A DNA stretch of 23,017 nucleotides from Limnochordia bacterium. Lineage in GTDB: Bacteria; Bacillota; Limnochordia; DUMW01. Positions 15,420-23,017 of this stretch are shown here, one piece after another. The translations under genes were made by a program, and so were the position numbers. The notes below the pieces were generated by a model. That model had not been told where the DNA came from. It made no database searches and saw only the letters and a list, made by a program, of their open reading frames with translations. How positions within the stretch are numbered: position 1 is the stretch's first letter; each line of letters starts with the position of its first letter. The stretch lies in the NCBI GenBank assembly GCA_023230925.1, contig JALNWK010000044.1, positions 1 to 23,017 on the forward strand. The letters run 5' to 3'.

Positions 15420-18400
15420 ATGAGCTTGAAATTGTGTAGGAAAGTAGGTCACAAGTTGAATAGACGATACCTTAGTTTGGCGACACATGACTGGAAGTCC
15501 CGTCCTTCTTGGCTGACCAATCCGGCTGAATCCTATACCTTGGAGGCTATACGTAGTATGGATGGCGCTGGAGGTGCGCTGTTTTGTGTACAGAAGGCGG
15601 GAAAGGGCATGAAATGGACCTATACCTGCTCCGATAATGAGTCAGTCAGCAATGCGGGCTTACCGTGTCTAGTTGTCTGCTATCGTGCCGAGAACATCGC
15701 ATCTGTCAGTACCGGTCAGGCCGGTAGTGAGAACTACTTCATTTTCATCTTTGACGAAGATGGGAACGAGTATGTACCCCTTTATCTGTATGATTTGAAG
15801 CAAGACGGCCATTGGCACGGTGTTGTGGCTTTGCTACCGAATATAAGGATTAAGACCATTGTCCTACAGGTGCAGGCTGAAGATGATAACGCGTATGTTG
15901 AGATTGCGTCTTTTTGCTTTTGCAGCAGAAACGATCGGCTTCTCTTACCCAGCGGTGAGGAATTCGTCATCAATGAGTCTCCAGGTTTGGTTACTAGTTT
16001 ACATGATTGGTTTGAGTTCGAGTATGTCAATTCTGTACACGACTACCCCGGTTTTACCCCATTGGCTCTAGTTGACCAGGAATATGATGTGGGGATCTCA
16101 TTTGAAGGAGACAGATTCGACGGCATCTGGTTTGAAAGAGATAAGATATCTATCTCGGTGGGTGGTATTTCCATACCCTTTCATATAACTACTGAGTCAC
16201 CGCAGCTTATGGGAAGGGGCTTTAGCGAGACCGGGGAGATGGTAGTTCCCATCAGAAGTTCTGCTGGCGCCATATATATCTTACTTGGGGCCCGTTTTAC
16301 GGGAGTTGAGGAGCCCTCGTGGGGGAAGGGTACCATCTCATCAATATCGCAAGTGGAACGGTTTATCATCGAACTAAGGTACCTTGATGGAGTTTCTGAG
16401 TTAGTCTTCCCACAGAATACTCAGACCGGGGAGCATGTAATAGACTCGGGATTTGGGGTCTATGCGGTGGTTCCAGGACGAAAGACCCAAGTGAAGGATG
16501 TGGTATTGCACAATAGGATGCCAAATGGTGCCTTCTATATCGCTGGACTTACTGTGGGAGAGGAGCCTTGGCCAGGTACTAAGTTGCCACAACGATGCCA
16601 GTATACATACCTTGCCGGGCACAAGACGGGGCCGGGAAAACAAGAGATTACAGTCGAAGGCGATGACATTGTATTTCTGAATGAGTTTGCCAGAGTCACT
16701 TTTACTCTCAGCGATGGGTTTGAAATTAGGTCCATATACAATCGACTCACCGGATGCGAAGTATTCCTGAGCTCTACTCCGGTGTTTGATGTACTCAACC
16801 ATGGGGTCAGTTCAAAGGACATCGTCGTAAATAACGTGGAGATTGCCGACTCTGCCATGCGAGTCGAGTTAAGTATGAGCTTTGGGAAAGCGGAAGTAAT
16901 TGGATGTTTTAACGAGTCTGGTGAGTTGGAGCTGGAGCTTTCATTTACTAATCTAAGCTCCTATGACGAGCAAGTCTCCGTCATATTCCCTTCTCTGCGG
17001 AACATAACTAATGCGCCTAGCTCTTGTTTGAATCCTGAAGATCTATGGTATGTCTATCCCAAGAGAGGATGCTGCATTGATCATCGGCCTATTGAGATGA
17101 GTCGTTTGTACAGTGGGCAGTTTCCAATGCAATTCTTGAGTTTCTTCAACGCAAAAGGCGGCGGGTTCTACGTAATCGTCCAGGACTTAGGTTTATCCCA
17201 TAAACTGTTTGAGTTAAGTAAATCCGAAGAAGGCATAGGTAGTTTAGGGGTGCGATACGATGATTTGGTTGCTGGTACAATCACACCCGGCGAAACGAAG
17301 ACTCTGCCCAAGGTTTCCCTTGGGGTATGCCCTGGGGACTGGCATCACGCCTTTGATGCGTATACTCGGTGGGTTAAGACTTGGTATCGGCCCTTGGTGT
17401 CACGGAAGGAGTGGTTTCGAAAGGTCGGCAGTTTTCGGCAACAGTCCCTACACTTTGCCTACCCAGAGAAGAGCGGCATCTTTAACGAAAATGACCGCAC
17501 CATCTCCTTTGATTTGGCCCTATCTAGGGATCAGAAGGCGTTTGGCTCAGTGGATTATCTGCATCTATATGATTGGAGTTGGTCCCCCCAAACAGGGCGT
17601 GTAGGGGACTATGCCCCTTGGAAGTATCTAGGACCAAAAGAATTGCTAAGGGCAGAGATTGACAAGACCAATGAGCAGGGGATACCTGTTGGTCTGTATC
17701 TAAACGGCTATTCAGTTGATCCCCGTTGGGGAATGTTGCAGCGAGATGATGCCAAGTGGTTTTTGGTGGATTACCATGGCTGCGTTACATCGATAAGCTC
17801 TCCCTTACTTACTTTCTGCCCCTATGCCCCGAAATGGCAGGATTACCTAGTGGAAACCTGCAAACGGGTCTGCCTTGAGACCAATGCCAAAGGACTATAC
17901 ATTGATGAATTCGGTCTAGCTGACTATGAAAGGGCTTGCTATGCGGAGACCCATGGGCATGGGGTACCGGCATATCCATTGCCAGCTGAGGGAGCCATGT
18001 TGCAGAGGATTCGAGAAGCGATACCTGAGGAGACGGTGATCTACACAGGGGAGAGTCCCGTGGATGTGATTAGCCAGTACCAAGACGGAAGCTTTACCTA
18101 TGCTTTGTGCTTAGCAATTGCTGAAGGCTCACCCCATCGCCTGAATCTCTATCGTTTTGCTTTCCCGGATTTTAAGACCATTGAGATTGTTGTCTGTGAT
18201 AAGCCCCTCGGCAGCGATTACGATAGTCTCAAGAGTGTTCTCTTTAATGGAGAGGCCATCTGGCTGATGGGAACGGCCACGAGATGGTTTGCTCCCGAGA
18301 CCCTTGCGTTTATTCAGAAGATGACCAGCATCTATCGAAGGCATATGGATGCCTTCACATCCCTTAACCCAACTCCGCTGTATCCAACGTTATTACAAGA

Positions 18401-18647
18401 TGTGTATGCAAACCAGTTTAGCGCGCAGGACGAGAACCTATGGACAGTGTACAATGCCAACTTTCGGACAGTTGATGGTGAATTGCTAGCTGTTCCCCAT
18501 AGGAAGGGAGCAATTTATATGGATGTGTGGAACGAAACACCAATAATACCTCACGTTGAGGAGGGAGTAGCGTATTTGTCCTTTAGTATTGATCCGAAGG
18601 GGGTGGGAGTGATCGTACAACAGTCTGGGCCTACAACTTCAGCTTAA
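15420..18647 (+). CDS. Giant glycosidase-like TIM-barrel protein, DUF6259-like, without signal peptide
   Basis: The protein of 1075 residues starts with the GMKW/YRA module at about 25-170 (GKGMKW at 61-66). Beta domains follow at about 190-395 and 410-530. A region with LWYVYPKRG (542-550) and GQFPMQFLSFF (566-576) recalls DUF6259 proteins. A TIM-barrel-like region covers about 660-960 with DYLHLYDWSW, GIPVGLYLNGY, KGLYIDEFG (D829, E830) and YTGESPVD (E878). D829 and E878 are aligned and conserved in the downstream paralog, so they are candidate catalytic residues. A final beta domain (about 1000-1075) is absent from the paralog. There is no signal peptide or first module, a stop lies just upstream (15405), and the ATG has no good ribosome site, so the 5' end may be truncated. 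The paralog follows after 24 nt. Confidence 0.7.
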   Translation: MSLKLCRKVGHKLNRRYLSLATHDWKSRPSWLTNPAESYTLEAIRSMDGAGGALFCVQKAGKGMKWTYTCSDNESVSNAGLPCLVVCYRAENIASVSTGQAGSENYFIFIFDEDGNEYVPLYLYDLKQDGHWHGVVALLPNIRIKTIVLQVQAEDDNAYVEIASFCFCSRNDRLLLPSGEEFVINESPGLVTSLHDWFEFEYVNSVHDYPGFTPLALVDQEYDVGISFEGDRFDGIWFERDKISISVGGISIPFHITTESPQLMGRGFSETGEMVVPIRSSAGAIYILLGARFTGVEEPSWGKGTISSISQVERFIIELRYLDGVSELVFPQNTQTGEHVIDSGFGVYAVVPGRKTQVKDVVLHNRMPNGAFYIAGLTVGEEPWPGTKLPQRCQYTYLAGHKTGPGKQEITVEGDDIVFLNEFARVTFTLSDGFEIRSIYNRLTGCEVFLSSTPVFDVLNHGVSSKDIVVNNVEIADSAMRVELSMSFGKAEVIGCFNESGELELELSFTNLSSYDEQVSVIFPSLRNITNAPSSCLNPEDLWYVYPKRGCCIDHRPIEMSRLYSGQFPMQFLSFFNAKGGGFYVIVQDLGLSHKLFELSKSEEGIGSLGVRYDDLVAGTITPGETKTLPKVSLGVCPGDWHHAFDAYTRWVKTWYRPLVSRKEWFRKVGSFRQQSLHFAYPEKSGIFNENDRTISFDLALSRDQKAFGSVDYLHLYDWSWSPQTGRVGDYAPWKYLGPKELLRAEIDKTNEQGIPVGLYLNGYSVDPRWGMLQRDDAKWFLVDYHGCVTSISSPLLTFCPYAPKWQDYLVETCKRVCLETNAKGLYIDEFGLADYERACYAETHGHGVPAYPLPAEGAMLQRIREAIPEETVIYTGESPVDVISQYQDGSFTYALCLAIAEGSPHRLNLYRFAFPDFKTIEIVVCDKPLGSDYDSLKSVLFNGEAIWLMGTATRWFAPETLAFIQKMTSIYRRHMDAFTSLNPTPLYPTLLQDVYANQFSAQDENLWTVYNANFRTVDGELLAVPHRKGAIYMDVWNETPIIPHVEEGVAYLSFSIDPKGVGVIVQQSGPTTSA

Positions 18648-18671
18648 TCATATCGAAGGGAGTCGTACATC

Positions 18672-21600
18672 ATGAGAAATGCTTTCGTGGCTGTAATAGT
18701 GATCTTGATGTGTACTGGTTTTGCCTGTGCCCAGTCCTATCGAGATAGCCTGGAGGATGCTTCAGTTTGGAGACTGGTGCCTGAAGCGGTAAGTAATGCT
18801 GCGTTTCAGTCTAATGTCACTGTTCAAGAAGCTGGCCTGTGCTTTAGCGTTATCTCCCGTAACCGAGGGATGAAATGGCAGCAGGAAATACCAAAAACTG
18901 TTGATGCCGATGCCTATTTCCTGCTTCGCTATCGAGCAGAGAACTTCAATACGTCCACCGATGAGTTCGTCCTTTCTGTAAATCAGGGAAGCAGGGCAGA
19001 GGAACACCTAGTCATGGCCAAAGACATAATCTCCGACGGCGAGTGGCATCTGTTAGCCATAGAGATGCACGGTATCCAGGCGAGGATTATCGAAGGAATA
19101 TGGGTTCAGGTGCAGGCAACGCGGTTAGGTAATGCCAGCTTATGTATAGATGACATCGCTTTTAGTAATGAGTTACCCCAGGGAGCACAAGTAGTGAAAG
19201 CTCCTGGTACAAAGGATGACTACCACCGAGAGGTTGAAAGTGAGCGTGCTCTGTCCATGGCTGAAGAGTCTCAAGTACTTCCCATCGATAAAACCCTGTG
19301 GGTGGCGCGGCCCAGCTGGCTAGGCAATCCCACGGATAATCCCATTCTGGAGGAAGTCCCCGCACCACCGACCTATTCAAAAGAGGCCAAGGCTTGGCGG
19401 TTTGCCGTTTCCGAAGTGGGTAAAGGGATGAAGTGGACCTGCACCCTAGATAACGATCAACTAATTGATGTAACAGATACTCCTTACCTAGTGGTGCGAT
19501 ATCGGGCTGGAAACACCGCTACTCGGACCGGGCAACCCCACAGCGATTTCTTTATTTTCATCTATGATGTTGACGAACGCGAGTATATTCCTCTGAACCT
19601 CTATCAGTTACAGGATGATGGACGATGGAATACGGCGGTGGCTGTCCTACCATCGATCACGATTAAGACGATCATCGTCCAAGTGCAAGCCGGCCAACCG
19701 GATGCTTTCGCGGAGATCGGTTCATTGGGTTTCTATTCCGGTAACTGCAAACTGCAACCGAGGGAGGATGAGTCTCCTGTGACGGTTGCGTCAATTATGG
19801 ATGGCAAACGGCGGCTTAGTGATGACCTAGACTATGCCTATGATTGGCACGATGTGAACCTAGACGAATTCGATCCCGTACCGTTAGTCGGGGCACAAGT
19901 AGATGTAGCATTGCCTTTTCAACGGGATGAATTTGATGCAAAATGGTTCAGAGAAGAAAGAATCACTGTCATTACCCAGGATGAGGCAGTGCCTTTCCTG
20001 GTCAATCCTGAAGCCCCCCAGCTGATTGGTACTACCCTCAGTGGCACTGAATCAGTGGGTGTGGAGATCGGCAAGGAAGCGAGGTCCCTTTATCTACTAA
20101 TGGGTGCTAGGTTTGTCGGGGATGAGGACCCCTCCCTAGGTAGTGGTGCCATTACAAGCATTAGCCAGGTGGAGCGGTTCCTGTTGGAGATTCAGTATGA
20201 GGACGGTACTAAGGAACAGATCTTTCCGCAACGGCTAGATAATGGTACCCACCAGATTGAGAGAGGTTTTGGGGTCTATGTCGTGGTTCCATCGAAGGTA
20301 TCGGTCATCTCACGTCTTGTCTTACGAGACGAAATGCGTAACGGTAGCTTCTACCTAGGTGGTCTTACCATCGGTAGAAAGGAGTGGGCCCATGGATCTG
20401 GTTACCCAAAGGCTGTAGCCCCAGTAGATACTCCTAAATACTCGGTGAAAAACCCGGGGGAAGGGCGAATCTACGAGGCAGAAGGACGTATTGTCTTTGA
20501 GAATGAAGTCATGCAGCTGATCATGACAGCAACAAATCAGCCCCGGCTCATTTCCTTGAGGAATCGTTACTCTGATACTGAAATGTTACAGGCACCATCC
20601 CCAATTTTCGAGTATATGGGAGGCCTTAACGCTAGTGATTTCTCACTTGTAGATGTGGCAGTGACAGATCATGTCGTTACGTTTACCCTTGCTGCCGAAA
20701 AGACCAAATTAGAACTCACCGGCCAGTTTGATAGCACTGGGGAGGTGGTTTTCGGACTGAGGGTGATAAACCAAAGCGAGAAGACGATTGCACCGCAAAT
20801 CCGCTTTCCAGCAATCCGTAACGTTGCCTTTGCCCGTGCAGAGCGACATGACCTGGGACAGCTTTGGTATGTATATCCCCGGCGAGGTGTGTACATTAGT
20901 GATCGTCTTTTTGACGCGGGAGTACTGTATAGCGGATACTTTCCTCTGCAGTTTCTAAGCTTCTTTAGTCCGGAACTAGGTGGCTTTTACGTCATTACCC
21001 GTGATCTAGAACTAACACACAAGATTTTTGAACTAACGAAAACCGGGGAGCAGACCGGCAGTCTTGGTGTCTATTATGATAACAAGGCTACCAACACAAT
21101 AGCACCGGGGGGATCCTTGGTACTACCCGATGCATCTTTAGGAGTCTATGAACGTAGTTGGCATGGAAGCTTCTTTGCTTACAAAAACTGGGTTGATACC
21201 TGGTACCAACCGGTTGCTCCACGGAAGGATTGGTTCCAGCAGGTATTCAATTTCCGCCAGCAGTTCATGCATTTTGGGCATCCGAAGAAAAGTGGCATGT
21301 TTGATGAGAAACAGAAAGTGTTCAATTTTCAGCCAGCCATTGATGAGGATATTGAAGCCTTTGGTTCTATAGACTACCTTCATCTTTTTGACTGGGCATG
21401 GACTCCTACCCATGGCCGTGTGGGGGATTACAACCCTTGGGAATACTTAGGATCGGCCGCTGCCTTTAAAGAGGCCATCGATGGTGTGCACGAACAGGGT
21501 ATACCGGTAGGACTATATCTTGAAGGATATCTGGTTAGCCCAGAATCCCTCGTGGGCAAAGCACATGGCGCCGATTGGCAGTTGCTCAATAGGGACCTAA

Positions 21601-22226
21601 GGCCATATCCCCAGTGGAGTCCGAATTACGACCTATGTCCCCACTGTGAACCATGGCAAGACTACCTTTCTAGTACGTACCGAAGTATTTGGGAGGTGAC
21701 GGGTGCCCGGGGATTTTATCTTGACCAACTAGGCTTTGGCGGCTATGAAAAATTCTGCTACAGCAGCGAACACGGGCATGAGCTAGGTATTCCTCCCATC
21801 CGGGGTGAGGCGGCTTTGCTTAACAAGGTACGTGCAGTACTACCGACGGAAGTGGTGCTTTATACGGAGGAAGCTCCCGTGGATGTAATCACCCAGTACC
21901 AGGACGGCGCCTTTAGCTATGCGGTGGGCCTAAACCAGCCTGACTGGTCTCCTCATGGTCTTAACCTATATCGTTTTGCCTTCCCGGATTTTAAGACCAT
22001 TGAAATCATTACTGTAGATAGGCCGATCGGGAGCAACTACCAAAGCCTGAAACAGGTTTTCTTCAACGCAGAAGGCGTGTGGCTAATGGGCACACCTAGC
22101 GAGTGGTATACTCCCGAGACCCTTGGGTTTATCCGCAAGATGAACCAAGTGCTCACTGACTATGCTGATGTCTTTACCAGTCCCAGTCCGTTTCCGCTGT
22201 ATCCAACACTCATAGAAGTATCTTGA
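18672..22226 (+). CDS. Exported giant glycosidase-like TIM-barrel protein, DUF6259-like, C-terminally truncated
   Basis: The protein of 1184 residues has a clear signal peptide (MRNAFVAVIVILMCTGFACA|Q). It carries two copies of the GMKW/YRA module: about 25-165 (RGMKW, YRAENF, VQVQA) and about 207-357 (KGMKW, YRAGNT, VQVQA). Beta domains (about 395-575, 600-720), a LWYVYPRRG/YFPLQFLSFF region (731-766) and a TIM-barrel-like region (about 850-1150) follow. The latter has DYLHLFDWAW, GIPVGLYLEGY, GFYLDQLG (D1018) and YTEEAPVD (E1067). These residues align with D829 and E878 of the upstream paralog. The ATG follows GAAGGGAG by about 9 nt, and the 24-nt gap suggests co-transcription with the upstream gene. 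It stops at FPLYPTLIEVS, where the paralog continues for about 80 more residues. Transposase coding starts exactly there, so the end has been lost. The substrate is unknown; a plant cell-wall glycan is a guess from the GH67 gene nearby. Confidence 0.8.
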   Translation: MRNAFVAVIVILMCTGFACAQSYRDSLEDASVWRLVPEAVSNAAFQSNVTVQEAGLCFSVISRNRGMKWQQEIPKTVDADAYFLLRYRAENFNTSTDEFVLSVNQGSRAEEHLVMAKDIISDGEWHLLAIEMHGIQARIIEGIWVQVQATRLGNASLCIDDIAFSNELPQGAQVVKAPGTKDDYHREVESERALSMAEESQVLPIDKTLWVARPSWLGNPTDNPILEEVPAPPTYSKEAKAWRFAVSEVGKGMKWTCTLDNDQLIDVTDTPYLVVRYRAGNTATRTGQPHSDFFIFIYDVDEREYIPLNLYQLQDDGRWNTAVAVLPSITIKTIIVQVQAGQPDAFAEIGSLGFYSGNCKLQPREDESPVTVASIMDGKRRLSDDLDYAYDWHDVNLDEFDPVPLVGAQVDVALPFQRDEFDAKWFREERITVITQDEAVPFLVNPEAPQLIGTTLSGTESVGVEIGKEARSLYLLMGARFVGDEDPSLGSGAITSISQVERFLLEIQYEDGTKEQIFPQRLDNGTHQIERGFGVYVVVPSKVSVISRLVLRDEMRNGSFYLGGLTIGRKEWAHGSGYPKAVAPVDTPKYSVKNPGEGRIYEAEGRIVFENEVMQLIMTATNQPRLISLRNRYSDTEMLQAPSPIFEYMGGLNASDFSLVDVAVTDHVVTFTLAAEKTKLELTGQFDSTGEVVFGLRVINQSEKTIAPQIRFPAIRNVAFARAERHDLGQLWYVYPRRGVYISDRLFDAGVLYSGYFPLQFLSFFSPELGGFYVITRDLELTHKIFELTKTGEQTGSLGVYYDNKATNTIAPGGSLVLPDASLGVYERSWHGSFFAYKNWVDTWYQPVAPRKDWFQQVFNFRQQFMHFGHPKKSGMFDEKQKVFNFQPAIDEDIEAFGSIDYLHLFDWAWTPTHGRVGDYNPWEYLGSAAAFKEAIDGVHEQGIPVGLYLEGYLVSPESLVGKAHGADWQLLNRDLRPYPQWSPNYDLCPHCEPWQDYLSSTYRSIWEVTGARGFYLDQLGFGGYEKFCYSSEHGHELGIPPIRGEAALLNKVRAVLPTEVVLYTEEAPVDVITQYQDGAFSYAVGLNQPDWSPHGLNLYRFAFPDFKTIEIITVDRPIGSNYQSLKQVFFNAEGVWLMGTPSEWYTPETLGFIRKMNQVLTDYADVFTSPSPFPLYPTLIEVS

Positions 22227-23017
22227 GGAAGATCGGGAAGCCCCACAGAAACAGCAATATACTGCTACTCGTATTTACCAGAGGCTAGTCGATGAAAAGG
22301 GATTTGCTGGTGGTTATGCATCCGTCGCGAGTGCAGTTCGGGAGATTCGCGGAAGAGTCGAAGAAGCCTTTATCCCGTTGACTTGGGATCTAGGCGAAGC
22401 TAGTCAGGTAGATTGGGGCGAAGGGTGGTTTTACTTAAAAGACACGAAAACCAAGTGTAACTTATTCTGCATGCGTCTGTGCTATAGTTGTAAGCCTTTT
22501 GTGGCCGCCTTTCCCACGCAGCAAAGTGAATTTCTTTTGGAAGGACACCGGCTAGGTTTTGAGTTTTTCGATGGAGTCTCCAGACGAGTAATCTACGATA
22601 ACATGCGTACTGCCGTAAAGGAAGGCTGGGGTAGATATGTTGTATCGAAGCAGAAGTCTATTGTGCTGCTAGAAGCCCATTATGCTTACCGCAGTGAGTT
22701 TTGTCGACCTGGCAAAGGTAATGATAAGGGGCTGGTTGAGAACCTCGTAGGGTGGTTTCGAAGAAACTTCCTTGTACCTATGCCTAGAGTGGGCTCATGG
22801 GCAGAACTAAACGAGATGCTGCTCGAAGAATGCAGGAATTATGCCAGGCATCATATTGAACGACACCCGGAGTCAGTTGGTGAAGCGTTTAACAGAGAGA
22901 AGCCTTATCTTTTGCCTTTACCCTCAATTCCTTTAGATACCAGTAAGACTACAACAGCAAAGGTTCAACGTGATTGTCTTATTCGCTTTGATAATTCATT
23001 TTACAGTGTTCCTGCCA
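22216..23017 (+). pseudogene. istA: 5'-truncated IS21-family transposase istA (runs off the window)
   Basis: An open frame without a start codon runs from 22216 to the window end. It resembles IS21-family IstA from the region after its helix-turn-helix: KYLEEDREAPQKQQYTATRI, GFAGGYASV, then the DDE integrase core. The triad appears as QVDWGE (D, codon 66), VIYDNM (D, codon 128) and DKGLVEN (E, codon 175), with a C-terminal HIERHPESVGEAF. About 90-100 N-terminal residues and the left inverted repeat are missing. The frame overlaps the last codons of the upstream glycosidase-like gene in another frame. The 3' end and any istB helper lie outside the window, so the right part may still be intact. 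Confidence 0.88.

Noticed and set aside
18129..18344. Minus-strand ORF inside the first giant gene
   Set aside because: It is a shadow of a clearly coding frame; the same applies to the other short ORFs opposite large genes.
1..23017. CRISPR array, tRNA, rRNA or prophage genes
   Set aside because: I saw no regularly spaced repeats, cloverleaf-like stretches or phage structural genes by eye. A tRNAscan or CRISPR-finder run would settle it.

Overview
The window looks like a chromosomal accessory region of a Gram-positive-type, probably anaerobic, polysaccharide-degrading bacterium (Bacillota-like). The evidence is strong purine-rich Shine-Dalgarno sites (AAGGAG, GGAGG), use of GTG and TTG starts, and large exported glycan-active proteins. 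I cannot name a genus. An environmental Clostridia/Limnochordia-type lineage is only a guess.

Layout. Positions 1-331 hold a terminator-like hairpin and leader sequence. A xylose-isomerase-like TIM-barrel protein (332-1147) is followed by an exported protein with a DUF6528-like propeller domain (1273-3516). Next come two small housekeeping-type genes: a GIY-YIG nuclease of the UPF0213 type and an ArsC/LMW-phosphatase-like protein. An O-antigen-ligase-like membrane protein and a family 2 glycosyltransferase lie on the minus strand. They flank a plus-strand PHP/DUF3604-type protein with a propeller-like N-terminus.

From about 9.5 kb the region becomes mosaic. It contains a frameshifted relic of a repeated ~140-residue module, then an exported three-part GH67 alpha-glucuronidase (LamG-like, GH67, DNRLRE/CBM96-like). 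A compact ORF-less group II intron follows, with well-formed domains V and VI, and then a decayed minus-strand gene. Two giant paralogous TIM-barrel glycosidase-like proteins (DUF6259-like) sit in tandem. The second is cut at its 3' end, where a 5'-truncated IS21-family istA begins and runs off the window.

How the genes fit together. GH67 removes 4-O-methyl-glucuronic acid from xylo-oligosaccharides. The two giant proteins and the DUF6528-like protein look like extracellular glycan-handling partners, and the TIM-barrel isomerase could act on a released sugar. This is inference from domains and proximity; no transporter or regulator lies in the window. The least-described element is the recurring ~140-residue module (signature GMKW ... 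YRA-N ... VQVQA). It occurs three times in the two giant proteins and once as a pseudogene upstream of the GH67 gene. The second half of the window shows loss and rearrangement: a relic module, an unsignalled first paralog, a truncated second paralog, an intron without its protein, and a broken transposase.
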